Source of the DNA: CAZESS01 sp964414415
GTDB lineage: Archaea; Thermoplasmatota; E2; UBA202; DSCA01
Length of the DNA stretch: 5,894 nucleotides
Assembly (NCBI GenBank): GCA_964414415.1
Contig: CAYPWJ010000041.1
Span: forward strand, 1 to 5,894
Direction: 5' to 3'
Position 1 is the stretch's first letter. Each line of letters opens with the position of its first letter. Position numbers and translations under genes: made by a program. Shown one piece after another: positions 1-5,894 of this stretch. Below the pieces are notes generated by a model that was not told the DNA's origin, ran no database searches, and saw only the letters and a list, made by a program, of their open reading frames with translations.

Positions 1-2
1 TT

Positions 3-7
3 AAAAA
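3..7 (-). terminator. Oligo-T end signal after the tRNA gene
   Basis: On the minus strand the tRNA 3' end is followed within 5 bases by CC and then five Ts, running into the window edge. Archaeal RNA polymerase commonly stops at such T runs, so this is a plausible 3' end for the tRNA transcript. The run may continue or be reinforced beyond the window, which cannot be seen. Confidence 0.4.
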
Positions 8-12
8 GGTAA

Positions 13-108
13 TGGGCCCGCCGAGATTTGAACTCGGGTCAATGGCATTTTCTAACCTCGCTGTCGGTTACCCGAAGCCACAAGGATTCCAAACTACCCC
101 ACGGGCCC
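13..108 (-). tRNA. tRNA-Pro (anticodon CGG), intron-containing
   Basis: This is the precursor of a proline tRNA that reads CCG codons. The acceptor stem is a perfect 7 bp (GGGCCCG at 108-102 with CGGGCCC at 20-14), with discriminator A at 13 and no encoded CCA. The D arm has A14, G18-G19 and A21. The T arm is CCGAG / TTCAAAT / CTCGG (37-21), with the expected TTC and A58. The anticodon stem is GTGGC (81-77) with GCCAT (46-42). The loop reads T32 T33, then anticodon C34 G35 G36 (74-72) and G37, and is interrupted by a 23-nt intron between positions 37 and 38. The mature tRNA would be 73 nt before CCA addition. It starts 17 nt after the stop codon of the upstream secreted-protein gene on the same strand. 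No convincing TATA box lies at the expected distance, so it may be processed from a longer transcript. Confidence 0.95.
48..70 (-). other. tRNA-Pro intron (archaeal bulge-helix-bulge type, 37/38)
   Basis: These 23 nt lie between tRNA positions 37 (base 71) and 38 (base 47), the canonical archaeal intron site cut by the splicing endonuclease EndA. The fold fits the bulge-helix-bulge rule. Exon bases T32 T33 C34 pair with intron A21 A20 G19, next to a G35-A18 mismatch in the fourth position. The 5' bulge is G36, G37 and intron T1; the 3' bulge is intron A22, A23 and T38. Beyond it the intron closes on itself with AACC/GGTT around an 8-nt loop. Removing it restores a normal 7-nt anticodon loop. 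The only departure from the ideal motif is the G-A pair in the central helix. Confidence 0.87.
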
Positions 109-125
109 ATTGATGAGGGAAAAGA

Positions 126-1370
126 CTATGAGAGGGTGGCGTCTGACGGTGCAGCGGAGGCAGCGGTGGTGCCCTGGCCGCCGGGCAGCAGGCTGATGAT
201 CGAGATGTCACGTTCTACGGTGCTGCTCTGTCCGGCCATGTCGATCGCCTTGACGCCGACGGTGTGACGGCCGAAGGCCATGCCCCATCTCCACGAGTAG
301 GGTTCTTCGAAGTCGGTGAACTGGACGTCGTCGTCGACGAGGAACCGGACCTTGTCCGTGTCGGCAGGCGACGCGTCGACCGTGGCCTCGATGGTGATGC
401 GGCCGAAGGCGTAGGTGTTCCCGCGGATGGTCGGGAGGAGACGTCGGCCGAACAGGTAGATGTAGCCCTCCTCGGGTGTCGTGATGGTGACGGATGGCTT
501 GGTTTTGTCTATCTTGATGGACGTGTTCTGGATGGATTCCTTGTTGCCGGCGTCGTCGACGGCGTAGTAGTAGACGCGGTTGTCTCCTTCAGCCGTGACG
601 GCGAAGGATGTCTGGTACAGCGTCCAGTTGCCGTCGTCGATTTTGTAGTAGACGGCGTCGACGCCGAGGTTGTCCTCCGCCGTGAGGGTGACAGTGACGT
701 TGGAGGTATACCAGTCGTTGTCTCCCGCTGTCCCGTTGAGGTTGCAGGTGGTGTTGGGCGGCTGGGTGTCGACGTAGACCTCTGTGGTGTTCTCGTCTGT
801 GCCGCCGTCGTCGTCGGTCACGTTGAGAGTGACGAGGTAGAGGCCGTCGTCGTCGTAGGTGTGCGTCGGCGTGGGACCGGTGCCGGTGGTGTTGTCGCCG
901 AAATACCAGGTGTAGCTGGCGATGGAGCCGTCGGGGTCGCTTGAGCCGGTGCCGTCGAATGAGACCTGCGAGGTGTTGACCACCTGGTCCGGGCCGGCGT
1001 CGGCTGTCGGCGGCCTGTTCTGGATGGTGATCTGCTTGGTGGCGGTGTCGGTTGAGCCGTTCTCGTCGATGACGGTAAGCTCGACGTCGTAGTCACCGTC
1101 GTCGGCATAGGTGTGCGTCGGGTTTTCATCGACTGAGGAGTTGCCATCGCCGAATCTCCATTGCCAGGCGATAATGGCGCTGTCAGGGGCAGGTGTGCTG
1201 TTGTCATGAAAGTGCACCACCTCGCCTGTCTGTATATCGGTTTCATCCCAGTAAAAGTCGGCGGTGAGAGAACCGTTGCCGTTTGCTCCGATAGCCGGGT
1301 AAAAAAAGAGGAAAGCGAGAGCCGTTGCCAGCACAACTGACAGCAGTGCTTTTTTTGTCGTTCCATACAT
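126..1370 (-). CDS. Secreted surface protein: signal peptide, two PKD domains, OmpL47-type domain, GYIYLFG Ig-like domain
   Basis: A 414-aa extracellular protein, probably structural or adhesive; no catalytic motif is visible. Numbering is from the ATG at 1370. Residues 1-29 form a Sec signal peptide (MYGTTKK, then a hydrophobic core ending YPAIGA). Residues about 35-117 and 118-200 are two PKD domains, with WQWRFGDG and YTWYFGDN cores and a PTHTY...DG.Y.V.L.V.D pattern in each. Residues about 202-287 match the OmpL47-type beta-sandwich (WYTSNVTVTLTAEDN, YKIDDGNWTLYQ, YYAVDDAGN). Residues about 290-392 are an Ig-like domain opening GYIYLFG and ending FGRHTVGVKAIDMAGQ. The tail is hydrophilic and rich in G, T, A and S, with no membrane anchor. 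There are 13 N-glycosylation sequons, all before the last domain. A GTG nine bases upstream could also start the frame, but it sits inside the AAGGTG ribosome-binding site, so I chose the ATG. The last two domains are paralogous to the end of the giant upstream gene. Confidence 0.92.
   Translation of the reverse strand: MYGTTKKALLSVVLATALAFLFFYPAIGANGNGSLTADFYWDETDIQTGEVVHFHDNSTPAPDSAIIAWQWRFGDGNSSVDENPTHTYADDGDYDVELTVIDENGSTDTATKQITIQNRPPTADAGPDQVVNTSQVSFDGTGSSDPDGSIASYTWYFGDNTTGTGPTPTHTYDDDGLYLVTLNVTDDDGGTDENTTEVYVDTQPPNTTCNLNGTAGDNDWYTSNVTVTLTAEDNLGVDAVYYKIDDGNWTLYQTSFAVTAEGDNRVYYYAVDDAGNKESIQNTSIKIDKTKPSVTITTPEEGYIYLFGRRLLPTIRGNTYAFGRITIEATVDASPADTDKVRFLVDDDVQFTDFEEPYSWRWGMAFGRHTVGVKAIDMAGQSSTVERDISIISLLPGGQGTTAASAAPSDATLS
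195..767 (-). repeat. C-terminal OmpL47 + GYIYLFG module, copy in the small gene
   Basis: This stretch encodes the two-domain ending shared with the neighbouring giant gene (copy at 1513-2103). Both copies run in the same order: WYT...VTV.L.A.DN, then a YKI/YRI..GNW..Y segment, YYAVD, K.D...P, then GYIYLFG..L.P, PY, and FG..TV.(V/I).A.D.AG near the end. At DNA level the best-conserved piece is 447-467 against 1774-1794, 19 of 21 bases identical. Outside such motifs the copies have diverged strongly, so the duplication or exchange is old. Confidence 0.7.
856..1121 (-). repeat. Tandem PKD domain repeat marked by a 14-nt direct repeat
   Basis: The bases taggtgtgcgtcgg occur identically at 856-869 and 1108-1121 on the plus strand. 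They encode the conserved PTHTY segment in the second and first PKD domains, so the two domains are an in-frame duplication about 252 bases (84 codons) apart. The flanks are only moderately similar, and the D-rich loops next to the repeat (DDDG, ADDGD) are encoded by runs of gtc on the plus strand. Confidence 0.6.
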
Positions 1371-1376
1371 GTATGA

Positions 1377-1382
1377 CACCTT
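1377..1382 (-). promoter_or_regulatory. Ribosome-binding site AAGGTG of the PKD protein gene
   Basis: AAGGTG lies 6 nt before the ATG at 1370-1368 and matches the archaeal Shine-Dalgarno core (GGAGGTGA). The last three bases are also an in-frame GTG. Because that GTG is part of the binding site and has no such site of its own, this element decides in favour of the ATG. Confidence 0.6.
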
Positions 1383-1403
1383 GCTTCTACAATATGAAAG
1401 ATG

Positions 1404-1410
1404 TTTTTAA
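1404..1410 (-). promoter_or_regulatory. Possible TATA box for the PKD protein gene
   Basis: On the minus strand TTAAAAA sits in an otherwise mixed sequence, about 25 bases upstream of the ribosome-binding site. If used as a TATA box, transcription would begin near 1381, giving a very short leader that starts at or just before AAGGTG. The match to the archaeal consensus is only fair. A second AT-rich block at 1446-1456 could serve instead, giving a leader of some 55 nt, but it also fits a terminator. Confidence 0.38.
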
Positions 1411-1445
1411 GTGTATCGATGGGGTAAACGTGACATGTGAGACAG

Positions 1446-1474
1446 AAAAATTAAAAGGGAAAAAGAGGGGAAAA
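1446..1474 (-). terminator. Multiple T-tract terminator of the giant surface-protein gene
   Basis: Read on the minus strand, the region 24-52 bases after the giant gene's stop codon carries four T runs of 4, 5, 4 and 5 bases separated by C-rich or AA spacers. Archaeal intrinsic termination relies on such U tracts without a hairpin. This suggests that the giant gene and the PKD gene are largely separate transcription units, although readthrough is possible. Confidence 0.55.
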
Positions 1475-1497
1475 GGGGTGTGGGTGGTTTTCCGGTT

Positions 1498-4400
1498 CTA
1501 CAGTATCTTCATGTAGGCGACCGATCCAAGACCAGTGGCGGTGTTACCGGCAACGTCGGTGGCAGAGATAGTCACCGTGTCGGACCCGAACGGGAAGTAG
1601 AACGGCAGGTTGTACTCGTAGGGTGCAACCACGTTGGCGGTGTCTCCCTTCTGCTCGGTCTCGAAGGTCACGTAGCCCATGCCGGACATGTCGTCGCTTG
1701 CAGAGGCCGTCGCAGTCAGGCCACCGATGATCAACGCCTTGTCCTTGAACAGTATCCTGGGCATCAGCTCGTTGCCGAACAGATAGATGTACCCGGTCTG
1801 CGGGAAGTCAAGACTGCCCGACGGTTCCGTGGTATCTATCTTGAAGCTCACGCTGTGCGTCGTGCCCTTGTTGTCGACTGCGTCGACCGCGTAGTAGTCG
1901 ATGGTGAACTCGCCGTCGTCGCTGATGGTGAACGGACTGGTGTAGGTCAGCCAGTTGCCGCCGTTGATGCGGTACTTGATCTCGCCCATCTCGATGTTGT
2001 CCTGCGCGTTGAGTTTCACCGTAACCGGATCGGTGTACCAGCCGTGGTTGCCGGTGGGTTCCATCGGATCGAGCTCATGGGTGACAGTCGGTGCCTGGTT
2101 GTCGACTTTGCCTTCGACGTTGAAGTTCCTGAGCTGCCAGCCTTCACCAGTGATGGTGGAGTTGGTCATCATGCGGAACCGCATCTGCGTCAGTTCGTCG
2201 GTGCCGACGTATTCGGAGATGTCGAGGCTCTGGGTCGTCCAGCCAGCTGTGCCGCCCTGGACAATGAAGATAGCCTTCCATGCTCCGTCGGTCCAGATCT
2301 CGACGACGCCGTAGTCATCGGGATACATGCCAGCGAAGTCGTACTGCTGCTCCCAGCTGATGATGGACTCATAGGCGTTGGTCAGGTTGAAGGTCACCGT
2401 CAGCGTGTTGTCCAGGTTGTTCCGGTAGCTGCCAGCGGTTGCGACGTCGTACACGACATCATTGAAATAGCTCTCGTAAGCGTGTTCAATTTCGAGATGG
2501 CCGTTATACCAGCTGTCATATTCGTCGGCGTTTATCCACGTGCCGTCTTCCTGATGCCAGATATCTCCGGTGGGTTTCTTCATGTGAATCCAGTTAGCTG
2601 CACCGTCTTCCATGTCGTCCTGGAACAACGTCTGATCGTCCTTGGCAACTTCGACATCGTCGATCAACGCACCCTTCGCCTGGGTAGCCCCATCAGACAG
2701 CATGTGGAAGCGGAACTGCATGTCATCAGTCCTACCGATGGCTGGGCACATTGGCGGATATCCTCCGAACCAGAACCACGACTCTACTGGTGATCCGTAA
2801 TAGTGTGGCGTCTGCAATAGACCTGTACCACTGGGGTTGTAAAGCTCGTAGTTCAGGGTGGTGAACTCACTGTGGTTGTTGATTGCTTTTATCGGATACC
2901 AGTTGGTGCCAGAATCGTTGCTAACTTCTATGACCAGATAGTCCCATGGCAAGTCTATGGAGGGGAATCCAAAGATATCGGCGCTGGAGCGTTCCATATC
3001 GACTGTGGCAGCAAACGACAGGCTGTAGGTGCCGTCTTCCGAGAAGTTGAAGGTGTCCGTCGTCGTGTTCACGTATTCCTTGTTGTCTTCTGTCTCGTAG
3101 GGCAGCATCCTGAGGACGTCATCAGCGTTAGCCGCATATTCCGTGCCATCTTCCAAGCCGTTGTACCAGTAATGGTCGCCGTCGCACTCGGTGCACTCCT
3201 CGACGATACGCCAGTTATCAGCCTGACCGTAGGTAAGATCCTCGGTGCTGGCATCCACATAGTCGTCGTCGTAGATCTGCTCATAGATGCGGGTGGATGT
3301 TGTGGCTTCATTGTTATCCTCGTTCACGTCGCAGCCAAGCGTTGTCTCCGCAGTGATGATGTAGTCGGAGTACAGCGTCGTGTTCCACCAGAAGCGGACA
3401 TCTTGGGTGTCGCCCTGTTCAAGGTCCTCGACCGTCGCGGTGTCAGTCCAGACAGGTTCTTCGCTGCGGTATTCGGTGTAGACCTCGAAGTCTTCCACCA
3501 GTACACCGCTCCAATCCATGCCTGGAGATGGTCCTTCGGTCTCGTACCAGTCTTTACTCATCACACAGAAGCCCCATTTTGCCTCATCAAAGCTACCGCC
3601 GTATTCGTCCATCATCGACTTGGTGATGTCGTAGAGGTTGTCGGTGGGTTCTCCTTCCGCCGTGTACGGTGTCAGGAAGTCGCTCATGTGGATGGTGACC
3701 CACTTGCCGTTGCTGCTCGGGGCTGGATTGATCCAGGAGTCCTCGTTGACCAGCCGGAGGTTTGTGCCGCAGTAAAGGGCCGGAGCGATGACATCATTTG
3801 GTCCAAGGTTCCATTTGAGCTTGGCCTTGATGTCGAAGACTTCCTTGTCCTTGTAGGCTTCCCAGTCGATGTCGCCCATGCTGAACAGTGCGTAGGGCAG
3901 TTCACCGGCGCCGTACTGGTGGCCGCTGGTCATGTAGCCGAACGAATGGTACGGGCTTGCGCCGTAGAAGTCATAGCCAGTCTTTTCCCACGGAGTGTTT
4001 CCGGTTCCGAAGTAGATGACCTCCCATTTGTCGAGGTTGCCCTCGAAGTCGTCTTTCGCCAGTGTCTCGTATTGCTTCTCGTAGGCAGAAACCTCGACGG
4101 GAACGTCCTTGGTCAGGGTGCCGGTGTTCTCCACGGTGACATCTATCGGTATCTCGACGCCGCCCTCGTCGGGCATCTCGTATTCGCTGTCGGTGCTCAC
4201 CGAGGTGATGGCGCTGTCGCAGATGTCGCCGAAGTAGATGCTCTCGTTGACGCCGTTGTCGGGGATGTAGTACTCAAAGCCGGTGCGCGGATCGACGGCT
4301 GTGGTGCCGTTCTCTTCGCCGACGCCGTCGTAATCGATTGCGCCGATGTCCGAATAGAGCTCGAAGTAGTAGTAGGTGTCGTTCTTCGGCTCAAACGTAA

Positions 4401-5894
4401 GCGGGAACTGGAATTCCTTGGTCTGACCCTGCTCGAGGCTGTCGACGTACTTGTATCCCTGCACTTTGAGCGGCTGCAGTGAGCCCTTCTGGAGCTTGAT
4501 GGCCACGTCGTCGATGTACCAGCCCTCGCGGTTGACGGTGTTGTCCGCCTGCCACGTCCAGTTGAACTTGACGTACTGGCCGACGTAGTCGCTGATGTCG
4601 AGCTGCATGTACTCCCATTCACCTTCGGTGTCGTAGATGCCGGTGGCGAGTTCTTCCTGGCTCCAGGTTTCGCCGTCCTCGCTGTACTCGATGGACACGG
4701 TGCCGTAGTCATGGTTTTCTTCGCCTTGCGCCCACTGTGAGAAGTTCAGATACGCGAAGTAGACCTTCTGGCCGTCGACGGTCTCCGGGATGTAGATGCC
4801 CGTGTCGGTCTGCTCGTTGCTGGATCCATGGGCAGTCCATTTCAGGACATTTTGTGTACCTGCCTCGTAGCTGTCGCCGGGGTTGCTGTGCCAGCTCTGT
4901 GACCCTGAGAATGCACGAGCGTCGGATATGGTCCACGTCTCGGTGTCCTTGTCCAGGTCGTAGATCTCGAAGTTGTTCAGGTTGCAGTCCTCAATGTCTG
5001 TGAACAGCCAATCGGTGAGATCGAATTCTTTCTCCTCGTAGATCTGCAGATGCACGTTAATCTCTTTGTTGTAGTCCTTGAGACCGTTGTTGGTGATGGT
5101 GCCATTGATGTAGGCCGGTGCCGTGTCGTGGTATATGCTCGGGTCGGGCTGCAGGATGCTGGTGACGTCGATGTCGTACTCTGGCAGCACGGCAAAGGTG
5201 CCTTCAGCCGTCACGGTCTGCCCGGTGCAGTCCTCGACGGTGATGGTGTAGTGGTATTCGCCTGTCTCGCTTGTGTTGGCGAACGTTTTCGTCCAGTTGC
5301 CATCGTCCAGAGTCATGTTGAACGTGTAGGGGTCGATACCGGCAGGCCAGTAATACTCTGCTTTGGCTGCAGACTGAATGGTTAACGTGACGTTGGCGAT
5401 GGTGACGTTTTCGTTGCAGGTTTCTGGCATGGCGGTGAAGTCGATCTCCTCGCCGATCTGGTACTTGGGCATCTCTTCATGATGGTAGTCTGTCTCCTCG
5501 ATGGTGGTCTCCACGGTCGGGGGATCACAGATGATGAACGTCTGCGAGATAGTGTCCTCGTTGCCGAGCATGTCGTAGGCGGTGACGTTGATGGTATGTT
5601 CGCCCGCATCGTATTCCTCAAGGGTGAATGGCTCAGTGTAGTTCGTCCAGTTGCCGTCGTCTATCTTGTACTCGATGTAGTCAACGCCTGACGGACAGCT
5701 CTGATTCTGGAGATCCCACTCGCCGTCGTCCGCGGTCAGCGTAATCGTGGTCGTGTTAGCCACGTAATCCATCTCGTTGTTGCTGCCGACGCAGGGCTCG
5801 GGGCTGTAGGTCTTCTCGATTTCGGGTGCGGTGTCGTCAACGTAGAAGAACTGGAAGTGCATTTCGCTCTGGTCTCCTGACTCGTCCTCCACGT
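1498..5894 (-). CDS. Giant multidomain extracellular protein (5' end outside window): OmpL47, CARDB and MAM/jelly-roll domains
   Basis: At least 1464 codons are visible; the frame stays open to the window edge, and the GTG at 5892 is probably an internal Val. Numbering starts there. About 21-121 is an OmpL47-type domain (YKIDDGNWTNY); 123-236 is an Ig-like domain. About 238-525 is a CARDB-like domain apparently split by a MAM/jelly-roll domain (297-467, ending GWYIDDVAI). About 559-870 repeats that design, with the insert at 613-807. Two more jelly-roll domains follow at 886-1084 (ending GALIDDVEV) and 1088-1262 (ending GWQLRNFNVEG). The protein closes with an OmpL47-type domain (1264-1352) and a GYIYLFG domain (1353-1460) ending MKIL. 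Such modules occur in archaeal and bacterial adhesins, glycan-binding proteins and secreted peptidases, but no catalytic motif is visible. There are 23 N-glycosylation sequons and many D/E residues, as expected outside the cell. No C-terminal membrane helix is present. An enzymatic domain could lie in the missing N-terminal part. Confidence 0.92.
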   Translation of the reverse strand, partial: VEDESGDQSEMHFQFFYVDDTAPEIEKTYSPEPCVGSNNEMDYVANTTTITLTADDGEWDLQNQSCPSGVDYIEYKIDDGNWTNYTEPFTLEEYDAGEHTINVTAYDMLGNEDTISQTFIICDPPTVETTIEETDYHHEEMPKYQIGEEIDFTAMPETCNENVTIANVTLTIQSAAKAEYYWPAGIDPYTFNMTLDDGNWTKTFANTSETGEYHYTITVEDCTGQTVTAEGTFAVLPEYDIDVTSILQPDPSIYHDTAPAYINGTITNNGLKDYNKEINVHLQIYEEKEFDLTDWLFTDIEDCNLNNFEIYDLDKDTETWTISDARAFSGSQSWHSNPGDSYEAGTQNVLKWTAHGSSNEQTDTGIYIPETVDGQKVYFAYLNFSQWAQGEENHDYGTVSIEYSEDGETWSQEELATGIYDTEGEWEYMQLDISDYVGQYVKFNWTWQADNTVNREGWYIDDVAIKLQKGSLQPLKVQGYKYVDSLEQGQTKEFQFPLTFEPKNDTYYYFELYSDIGAIDYDGVGEENGTTAVDPRTGFEYYIPDNGVNESIYFGDICDSAITSVSTDSEYEMPDEGGVEIPIDVTVENTGTLTKDVPVEVSAYEKQYETLAKDDFEGNLDKWEVIYFGTGNTPWEKTGYDFYGASPYHSFGYMTSGHQYGAGELPYALFSMGDIDWEAYKDKEVFDIKAKLKWNLGPNDVIAPALYCGTNLRLVNEDSWINPAPSSNGKWVTIHMSDFLTPYTAEGEPTDNLYDITKSMMDEYGGSFDEAKWGFCVMSKDWYETEGPSPGMDWSGVLVEDFEVYTEYRSEEPVWTDTATVEDLEQGDTQDVRFWWNTTLYSDYIITAETTLGCDVNEDNNEATTSTRIYEQIYDDDYVDASTEDLTYGQADNWRIVEECTECDGDHYWYNGLEDGTEYAANADDVLRMLPYETEDNKEYVNTTTDTFNFSEDGTYSLSFAATVDMERSSADIFGFPSIDLPWDYLVIEVSNDSGTNWYPIKAINNHSEFTTLNYELYNPSGTGLLQTPHYYGSPVESWFWFGGYPPMCPAIGRTDDMQFRFHMLSDGATQAKGALIDDVEVAKDDQTLFQDDMEDGAANWIHMKKPTGDIWHQEDGTWINADEYDSWYNGHLEIEHAYESYFNDVVYDVATAGSYRNNLDNTLTVTFNLTNAYESIISWEQQYDFAGMYPDDYGVVEIWTDGAWKAIFIVQGGTAGWTTQSLDISEYVGTDELTQMRFRMMTNSTITGEGWQLRNFNVEGKVDNQAPTVTHELDPMEPTGNHGWYTDPVTVKLNAQDNIEMGEIKYRINGGNWLTYTSPFTISDDGEFTIDYYAVDAVDNKGTTHSVSFKIDTTEPSGSLDFPQTGYIYLFGNELMPRILFKDKALIIGGLTATASASDDMSGMGYVTFETEQKGDTANVVAPYEYNLPFYFPFGSDTVTISATDVAGNTATGLGSVAYMKIL
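1513..2103 (-). repeat. C-terminal OmpL47 + GYIYLFG module, copy in the giant gene
   Basis: Residues about 1264-1460 of the giant protein repeat the ending of the 414-aa protein (copy at 195-767). Shared landmarks are GWYTDPVTVKLNAQDN, YRINGGNWLTY, YYAVDAVDN, KIDTTEP, PQTGYIYLFG..L.P and FGSDTVTISATDVAGN. A second, more distant OmpL47-type domain lies at the window's right end (5530-5832). The shared order of both domains at the very end of two neighbouring proteins points to a common C-terminal function. Confidence 0.7.

Noticed and set aside
840..860. gtc trinucleotide run as a possible microsatellite
   Set aside because: It encodes the Asp-rich loop of the second PKD domain, a normal feature of the family, and is only a few units long.
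264..944. Plus-strand open frame of 226 codons opposite the PKD protein
   Set aside because: Also in antisense register; composition dominated by V, D, G and R from reading D/T/V codons backwards; no homology pattern.
1377..1379. GTG as start of the PKD protein (three residues longer)
   Set aside because: The GTG is the last part of the AAGGTG ribosome-binding site that is correctly spaced for the ATG at 1370; it has no site of its own.
1380..1497. A small gene or RNA in the intergenic stretch
   Set aside because: Only T tracts, a TATA-like element and a ribosome-binding site are visible; no open frame with a start site and no strong stem-loop.
1480..2793. Long plus-strand open frame (437 codons) opposite the giant gene
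   Set aside because: It is in codon register with the minus-strand gene, where stops arise only from sense codons TTA, CTA and TCA, which this gene avoids. The translation is V/G-rich with no domain, and the minus-strand product has clear domains.
2872..4482. Plus-strand open frame of 536 codons
   Set aside because: Same register effect as above; no ribosome-binding site, no recognisable domain, and it lies wholly opposite well-defined jelly-roll and CARDB domains.
5890..5892. GTG at the right edge as the true start of the giant gene
   Set aside because: The following residues read as the end of a preceding domain rather than a signal peptide, and the frame is open to the window edge, so the start is most likely upstream.

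Overview
The window looks like archaeal, most likely euryarchaeal, DNA. The evidence is a tRNA gene with a 23-nt intron that folds as an archaeal bulge-helix-bulge splice site, no encoded CCA, oligo-T transcription ends, an AAGGTG ribosome-binding site, and large acidic secreted proteins rich in N-glycosylation sequons and built from PKD, CARDB, OmpL47-type and jelly-roll domains. Base composition is moderately GC-rich. Thermoplasmatota or a related lineage is my best guess from the style of the surface proteins, but no marker gene here fixes it.

Everything real lies on the minus strand, so transcription runs from right to left. From right to left: (1) 5894-1498, the 3' part (at least 1464 codons) of a giant extracellular multidomain protein whose N-terminus is outside the window; (2) 1497-1371, an intergenic stretch with T-rich tracts that should end transcription of the giant gene, followed by a TATA-like element and ribosome-binding site for the next gene; (3) 1370-126, a 414-aa secreted protein with signal peptide, two PKD domains, an OmpL47-type domain and a C-terminal GYIYLFG-type Ig-like domain; (4) 108-13, a tRNA-Pro(CGG) gene beginning only 17 nt after that stop codon, then a T run at the window edge.

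The two protein genes are related at their 3' ends. Both finish with the same pair of modules, an OmpL47-type domain and then a domain opening with GYIYLFG. Neither has a hydrophobic C-terminal anchor or a recognisable sorting signal, so the shared ending is a candidate for cell-surface attachment or assembly. The giant protein also has an unusual nested design: two CARDB-like domains each appear to be interrupted by a MAM/jelly-roll lectin-like domain, followed by two more such domains in tandem. No catalytic domain is visible in either protein; they look structural, adhesive or glycan-binding. Long open frames on the plus strand are shadows that exist because the sense genes avoid TTA, CTA and TCA codons.
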